From an uncultured Clostridia bacterium (GTDB lineage: Bacteria > Bacillota > Clostridia > Christensenellales > Borkfalkiaceae), in assembly GCA_905235815.1 (NCBI GenBank), contig CAJOMT010000075.1, forward strand, positions 1 through 8,661: a stretch of DNA of 8,661 bases, read 5' to 3'. This document shows, in pieces, positions 5,612-8,661 of the stretch. Every line of letters starts with the position of its first letter. The stretch's first letter is position 1. The notes under the pieces are model-generated. The model saw only the letters and a list, made by a program, of their open reading frames with translations, was not told the DNA's origin and searched no databases. A program made the position numbers and the translations under genes.

Positions 5612-5642
5612 AAAAAGAGAGCATCACAGATGCTCTCTTTTT
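5612..5642. terminator. Bidirectional terminator between tRNA-Arg and the YdeI-like gene
   Basis: A perfect 14-bp palindrome (5612-5625 with 5629-5642, loop ACA) begins with five A and ends with five T. It can stop the tRNA-Arg transcript on the plus strand and the convergent Nudix-YdeI transcript on the minus strand. Confidence 0.92.
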
Positions 5643-5652
5643 GGTTATTTGT

Positions 5653-5700
5653 TTGCCGTATCCCTATGGGAACCTCGGCAAGATACTCGCCTTTGGCGAG
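5653..5700 (+). repeat. Hairpin cluster downstream of tRNA-Arg
   Basis: TTGCCG (5653-5658) pairs with CGGCAA (5676-5681) and encloses TCCC-TAT-GGGA (5661-5671). It is followed by CTCGCC-TTT-GGCGAG (5686-5700). The TTGCCG...CGGCAAGA frame also occurs in the spacer before the tRNA (5396-5417), which suggests a repeat family on both sides. No coding content is seen. Confidence 0.55.
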
Positions 5701-5754
5701 ATATACAAATGTTGGGGTGTGGTTTTAAAAAATCACCGAGATTGCAAAGTGATG

Positions 5755-6318
5755 CTATTCAAGCAAGCGACCGTAGTCGTTCCATTCGCCGAACATTCTG
5801 CCGCATTTCGTTTCTTCAATCAAATGGTCGAGCGCTTTGCGGTACGCTTCGGAATCTCTGTTTTTATAAAACGCCACGTTATAAGCACGGACCCGCTGAT
5901 ACAACGGCGGAAATGATTTGAATTTCGTCCACACCTTCGCTTGCTTCATTGCAGTTTCTATGTCCGTGTCGATTTTAAAACTACGCTTTCCCATCTCGGG
6001 TAGTACGCCTCTGCCGGCATCAGTCATTAATCCGAGCCTTTCAAGCCTGCGCACGCGCTCCTTATTCAATTCCGTCCACGGGCTATTTTTCTTGCGCGGC
6101 GAAAAACGTTGCATGCGGCGCCCGTTTAACACGCAAGTCGAACTGTCTATCCAACCGAAACAGAGCGCTTCTTCAACGGAGTCCAGATACCAGAACGTGT
6201 TTTCATCCGTCGGTTTGCCGCGTTTTACTTCAATCCAACATTCTCTTTCGGTTTTCCCGTGCTCCACAAGCCACGAACGAAACTCATTCCTATTCGCAAC
6301 ACTCAATATATTTTCCAT
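5755..6318 (-). CDS. YdeI/OmpD-associated family protein (OmdA-like)
   Basis: This 187-residue cytoplasmic protein has the marks of the YdeI/OmpD-associated (OmdA, PF13376-type) family: ECWIEVKRGKP (26-36), the core motif ALCFGWIDS (51-59), RFSPRKKNSPW (71-81) and a Lys/Arg-rich C-terminal helical region with FPPLYQRVRAYN (136-147). The biochemical role of the family is not settled; members have been linked to envelope or antimicrobial stress, which cannot be tested from sequence. The length is normal. The start at 6318 lies 16 nt inside the end of the Nudix gene and no clear SD precedes it, so translation is probably coupled to that gene. MENILSV agrees with the usual N-terminus. There is no signal peptide or membrane segment. 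Transcription should end at the hairpin 5612-5642. Confidence 0.85.
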   Translation of the reverse strand: MENILSVANRNEFRSWLVEHGKTERECWIEVKRGKPTDENTFWYLDSVEEALCFGWIDSSTCVLNGRRMQRFSPRKKNSPWTELNKERVRRLERLGLMTDAGRGVLPEMGKRSFKIDTDIETAMKQAKVWTKFKSFPPLYQRVRAYNVAFYKNRDSEAYRKALDHLIEETKCGRMFGEWNDYGRLLE

Positions 6319-6710
6319 TTTTTCTGTACAATCTTTAAAATTTCTTCATCTGCGGGGCAGAAAGTGTAATCGGGGATCTCCGACGGAGTTATCCATTTAA
6401 TATCATTGTGCTCAAGTTTTTGCGGAATGCGTTTTTGCGGAATGCCCTCATCAATCGTCGCATTAAACAAAGTTAAATGCACGGTTATATCGGGGTATTC
6501 GTGCGTAACTTCTGTGAACACGTCACCGACGGAAACGGTTATTCCGAGTTCTTCGCGACATTCGCGGACGAGGGCTTGCTCCTTCGTTTCGCCTTGTTCT
6601 ACCTTGCCGCCGACGAACTCCCAAAGCAGACCTCTTGCCTTATTTGCCGGTCTTTGGCATATCATAAATTTTTCACCGCTCCACACGAGCGCCGCAACAA
6701 CTTCTACCAT
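6303..6710 (-). CDS. MutT-like Nudix hydrolase, probable (deoxy)nucleoside triphosphate pyrophosphohydrolase
   Basis: The 135-residue protein carries a complete Nudix box at 35-57 (G35 x5 E41 x7 R49-E50-C51-R52-E53-E54-L55-G56-I57), which binds the metal and hydrolyses nucleoside diphosphate linkages. The preceding WEFVGGK (30-36) is the MutT/CTP-pyrophosphohydrolase type, with Val where E. coli MutT has Pro. The likely job is cleaning 8-oxo-dGTP or other damaged or excess (d)NTPs; the substrate is not fixed by sequence. A perfect 15-bp tandem duplication (6416-6445) doubles a pentapeptide to GIPQK-RIPQK, in a loop before LEHNDIKW. The gene overlaps the YdeI-like gene by 16 nt and precedes it in the transcript. 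The SD is weak (GAGAG about 6 nt upstream of the ATG). Confidence 0.93.
   Translation of the reverse strand: MVEVVAALVWSGEKFMICQRPANKARGLLWEFVGGKVEQGETKEQALVRECREELGITVSVGDVFTEVTHEYPDITVHLTLFNATIDEGIPQKRIPQKLEHNDIKWITPSEIPDYTFCPADEEILKIVQKKWKIY
6416..6445. repeat. Perfect 15-bp tandem repeat, two units, inside the Nudix gene
   Basis: GTTTTTGCGGAATGC occurs at 6416-6430 and again at 6431-6445 without a mismatch. As 15 is a multiple of three, the frame is kept and five residues are duplicated. A recent slippage event is the simplest cause. Confidence 0.95.
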
Positions 6711-7035
6711 AGCACTCTCTTTCTTTTAATATAACATAGCTGAATTAAAATCTGTTACGCAGTAATCATAAATTTCTAGCACTTGTCGAATCAAAGTCGC
6801 CAAAATCATAAATTCTATCATATTTTCTCGTAATATTCGTCTAACTTTTTATCGCAAACAGAAAGTATAAATATAGAACTAATGCCAATTACTTCAACAC
6901 ACAATAACTTTGGGGTTAACCTTTATAACGCAATTCTATTGTTTAATCGAGTGTTTTGAGCCAGTTAAGATAATATCATTTCCCGGTGATGCGTCAAGGC
7001 TATCTTTATTCACCTTTCATTTGAAAATTTGCTAT
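6711..7035. other. Intergenic region upstream of the Nudix gene; weak promoter candidates only
   Basis: No coding frame or stable RNA is evident in these 325 bp. Minus-strand promoter candidates are TTGATT (6794-6789), 18 bp, TATGAT (6770-6765), and further up TTGACG (6997-6992), 16 bp, TATTAT (6975-6970). Either could serve the Nudix-YdeI unit, the second with a leader of about 250 nt. A short direct repeat (AATCATAAATT at 6764 and 6804) and a GGTTAACC palindrome (6914-6921) are present without a clear role. I see no strong terminator for the ATPase gene that ends at 7036. Confidence 0.35.
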
Positions 7036-8352
7036 TTAATTTAACTTTTCTTTAACTTCTTTCGCCAGATTTTCGATTGCATACAGCGGAAGATTAATAA
7101 GCCACTCTTCCTTTTTATAGTCCGACATAGAAGTCCTGATTGCAATATCGGGTGAAAATTTTTCAACGTAGGTTTTGAGACTCTTGGCGCGAAGATTCAC
7201 TTCAGCCTTTACCTCCACGGGCACGACTGTTTCACCCGTATCCACAAGGAAATCGACTTCGCAACTCCCGTTATCGTTCGTGTAATAGTAAACGTTCAAA
7301 TCGGGATCGGTAATCAACTGTTGCAACACGTATTGTTCGGTAAGCGCGCCCTTGAACTCTACGAAAAGATCGTTTCCGTCCAGCAATATCTTCTGATTCA
7401 GCCCAACCATACAGCCGAGTAATCCGACGTCCACGACGAACATCTTGAACGCTTTCATATCCTCGTACGCTTTCAGAGGCAAGCGGCCGACGTTTACACG
7501 GTTTACTTTATGAACAAGACCGCAATCGGTCAACCACATAATGGCACTTTCATATTCCCTTGCTCTGGCGCCTTCGCGAACCATACCGTATATGAATTTT
7601 TTGTTTTCTTTGGCAAGTTGAGCGGGAATGCTGTTCCAAATCATTCTGAGCTTAGGTACGGACTCGTTCGGGGTATGCTTGGAGAAATCCTGCTCGTAGG
7701 CTTCGAGAATCCTTTTCTGAATCCTTCTCACCTCGTGAAAATCCTTCTTGGTGGCGAAAGACGTCACCGCTTCCGGCATACCGCCGACGAAATAATATTG
7801 CTTTAGTAAGTCGATCAAATCCTGTTTGAACGCCGTCATCAATTGGTAGTCGCCGCCGTCCATCAAATCTACGTATTTCTGCTTACCCATCGCCATAAGG
7901 AATTCTCTGAAGGAAAGCGGATACAGATTGAGAAAATCCACTTTACCGACAGGGAACGACGTCCCTTGGTGAAGCGCGATACCGAGTAAAGATCCCGCGC
8001 AAATGATATGATATTCGGGCGCATTTTCATAGAAATATTTAAGGCTTGCCAAGGCGCGCGGCACTTCCTGCACTTCATCGAAAATAATCAGCGTGTTTTC
8101 AGGGTCGATTTTTATATCTGAATATAGTTCCAAACCCATAATTATTCTGTCGATCTTTAAATCGGAGAAAAACAACTCCGCCATTCTTGAATTGGAGTCA
8201 AAGTTGATATACACGGTTTTTTTATAGGCTTGCTTTCCGAATTCTCGCATAAGCCACGTTTTTCCAACCTGTCTTGCGCCTTCAATAATCAAGGGTTTAC
8301 GATTATCGTTCTTTTTCCATTCGTACAATTTTTCAATTGCTGATCTATACAA
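7036..8352 (-). CDS. AAA_14/DUF4143 family ATPase with PD-(D/E)XK-like C-terminus
   Basis: The 438-residue protein has an N-terminal AAA_14 ATPase domain: Walker A GARQVGKT (25-32), Walker B TLIIFDEV (87-94), a sensor-like strand HIICAGSLLG (115-124) and the family motif YPLSFREFL (144-152). The C-terminal DUF4143 region holds Glu339, EVD (365-367) and VPVEVKA (378-384), with Asp367, Glu380 and Lys382 in a PD-(D/E)XK-like arrangement. Members are common in Bacteroidota, Clostridia and archaea, and their function is unproven; DNA-related or toxin/defence roles have been guessed. The length is normal and there is no signal peptide. The start is TTG (8352-8350), preceded by a perfect AGGAGGTGA (8367-8359); an in-frame TGA at 8361-8359, inside the SD itself, excludes any earlier start. 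The gene stands alone with its own promoter. Confidence 0.92.
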   Translation of the reverse strand: MYRSAIEKLYEWKKNDNRKPLIIEGARQVGKTWLMREFGKQAYKKTVYINFDSNSRMAELFFSDLKIDRIIMGLELYSDIKIDPENTLIIFDEVQEVPRALASLKYFYENAPEYHIICAGSLLGIALHQGTSFPVGKVDFLNLYPLSFREFLMAMGKQKYVDLMDGGDYQLMTAFKQDLIDLLKQYYFVGGMPEAVTSFATKKDFHEVRRIQKRILEAYEQDFSKHTPNESVPKLRMIWNSIPAQLAKENKKFIYGMVREGARAREYESAIMWLTDCGLVHKVNRVNVGRLPLKAYEDMKAFKMFVVDVGLLGCMVGLNQKILLDGNDLFVEFKGALTEQYVLQQLITDPDLNVYYYTNDNGSCEVDFLVDTGETVVPVEVKAEVNLRAKSLKTYVEKFSPDIAIRTSMSDYKKEEWLINLPLYAIENLAKEVKEKLN

Positions 8353-8358
8353 GGCAAC

Positions 8359-8367
8359 TCACCTCCT
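8359..8367 (-). promoter_or_regulatory. Strong SD that fixes the TTG start of the ATPase
   Basis: AGGAGGTGA lies 9 nt before TTG. Its TGA is in frame with the gene, so translation cannot begin further upstream, and no ATG is available before the conserved N-terminus. Confidence 0.9.
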
Positions 8368-8370
8368 GAT

Positions 8371-8416
8371 AATACGCTCTCATTATACACCGTATTTCCG
8401 AAAAAGTCAACGTATT
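8371..8416 (-). promoter_or_regulatory. ATPase promoter with 20-bp-phased CGTATT elements
   Basis: On the minus strand, TTGACT (8410-8405) and TATAAT (8387-8382) are 17 bp apart. On the plus strand, AATACG (8371-8376), CGTATT (8391-8396) and CGTATT (8411-8416) start exactly 20 bp apart and flank both promoter boxes; the first is inverted relative to the others. This could be an operator array. Confidence 0.7.
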
Positions 8417-8598
8417 TTAAAGCAAATAATCACATTTTACCGACGAACTTGTGCTGATTTAGCCGAATTTTGCGTTGATATACTGTATTCCCGATTTATC
8501 ATTAGATGTTGTAGTAAAATAATAAAGTCTACTGTAAAAAGCGGTAATTTTACCGGATTTTATAATGATAAAAAGTGAAAATTGCGGTTCTGAAATAA

Positions 8599-8640
8599 AT
8601 GTCGTGGTGTGGAAACGAAAACACCTCGACATTTTTTATT
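8599..8640 (+). terminator. Orphan intrinsic terminator
   Basis: ATGTCGTGGTGT (8599-8610) pairs with ACACCTCGACAT (8621-8632) with a single T-T mismatch, around a 10-nt loop, followed by a T-rich tail. No plus-strand gene lies between it and the tRNA-Arg terminator at 5642. On the minus strand the tail is much poorer in T. Confidence 0.8.
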
Positions 8641-8646
8641 TTCTTG

Positions 8647-8652
8647 TATAAT
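8647..8652 (+). promoter_or_regulatory. -10 box at the right edge
   Basis: TTGTATAAT at the edge copies the alaS promoter context (TTTTGTTGTATAAT), again just after a terminator. No TTGACA-like box lies at 17 bp. It probably belongs to a gene beyond the window. Confidence 0.35.
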
Positions 8653-8661
8653 ATTTTCTAC

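Larger units (their letters stand above)
8417..8661. other. Non-coding right flank; possible small RNA
   Basis: No coding frame of note is found here. It contains a perfect palindrome CGGTAA-TT-TTACCG (8542-8555), a TATAAT at 8561-8566 without a clear -35, a terminator (8599-8640) that no plus-strand gene needs, and a second TATAAT at 8647-8652. A short transcript from about 8573 to 8640 is possible. Confidence 0.4.

Noticed and set aside
5918..6400. Open frame of 160 codons on the plus strand
   Set aside because: It is antisense to the YdeI-like and Nudix genes, both of which have clear family motifs.
6764..6817. Direct repeat AATCATAAATT as a regulatory pair
   Set aside because: It is short and AT-rich, and has no regular relation to a convincing promoter.
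7510..7806. Open frame of 98 codons on the plus strand
   Set aside because: It is antisense to the DUF4143 ATPase and has no ribosome site or conserved motif.

Overview
The window looks like chromosomal DNA of a Bacillota (Firmicutes) organism, most likely an uncultured member of the Clostridia. The reasons are a T-box riboswitch on a cysteine operon, promoters close to the sigma-A consensus, strong AGGAGG ribosome sites, U-tailed intrinsic terminators, a tRNA gene with encoded CCA, and MutT, YdeI-like and DUF4143 proteins of kinds usual in clostridia. The family placement is inference; no rRNA or marker tree is available here.

Layout. (1) 1-899, minus: the N-terminal part of a secreted lipoprotein with an acidic Ser/Asp/Glu linker and an FGE-sulfatase-like (SUMF1-type) domain that runs off the left edge. 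Its promoter is a perfect TTGACA-17-TATAAT overlaid by two identical 14-bp dyads. (2) 1022-3303, plus: a cysteine-sensing T-box leader (specifier UGC, tRNA-acceptor-binding UGGA) followed by overlapping cysE and cysS and a terminator. When uncharged tRNA-Cys builds up, the leader should switch on both cysteine precursor synthesis (O-acetylserine) and cysteinyl-tRNA synthetase. (3) 3306-5267, plus: alaS, encoding an unusually small alanyl-tRNA synthetase (606 aa). It has catalytic and editing centres but no C-terminal C-Ala domain and no beta-barrel before the editing core. Its promoter places the transcription start at or next to the AUG, so the mRNA appears to be leaderless. (4) 5278-5642: a tRNA-Arg(ACG) gene preceded by a decayed duplicate of its own leader and 5' half, with about 120 bp of highly structured sequence between them, closed by a perfect bidirectional terminator. 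(5) 5755-6710, minus: a two-gene unit, a MutT-like Nudix hydrolase overlapping a YdeI/OmpD-associated family protein. (6) 7036-8410, minus: an AAA_14/DUF4143 ATPase with its own strong promoter and a TTG start. (7) 8411-8661: non-coding, with an orphan terminator (possible small RNA) and a promoter-like -10 box at the right edge.

The core of the window is translation supply: cysteine synthesis, Cys- and Ala-tRNA charging, and tRNA-Arg. I see no CRISPR array, transposase, integrase or obvious multi-gene defence system. The least ordinary items are the leaderless mini-alaS, the broken tRNA-Arg duplicate with its structured spacer, and the double operator in front of the lipoprotein.
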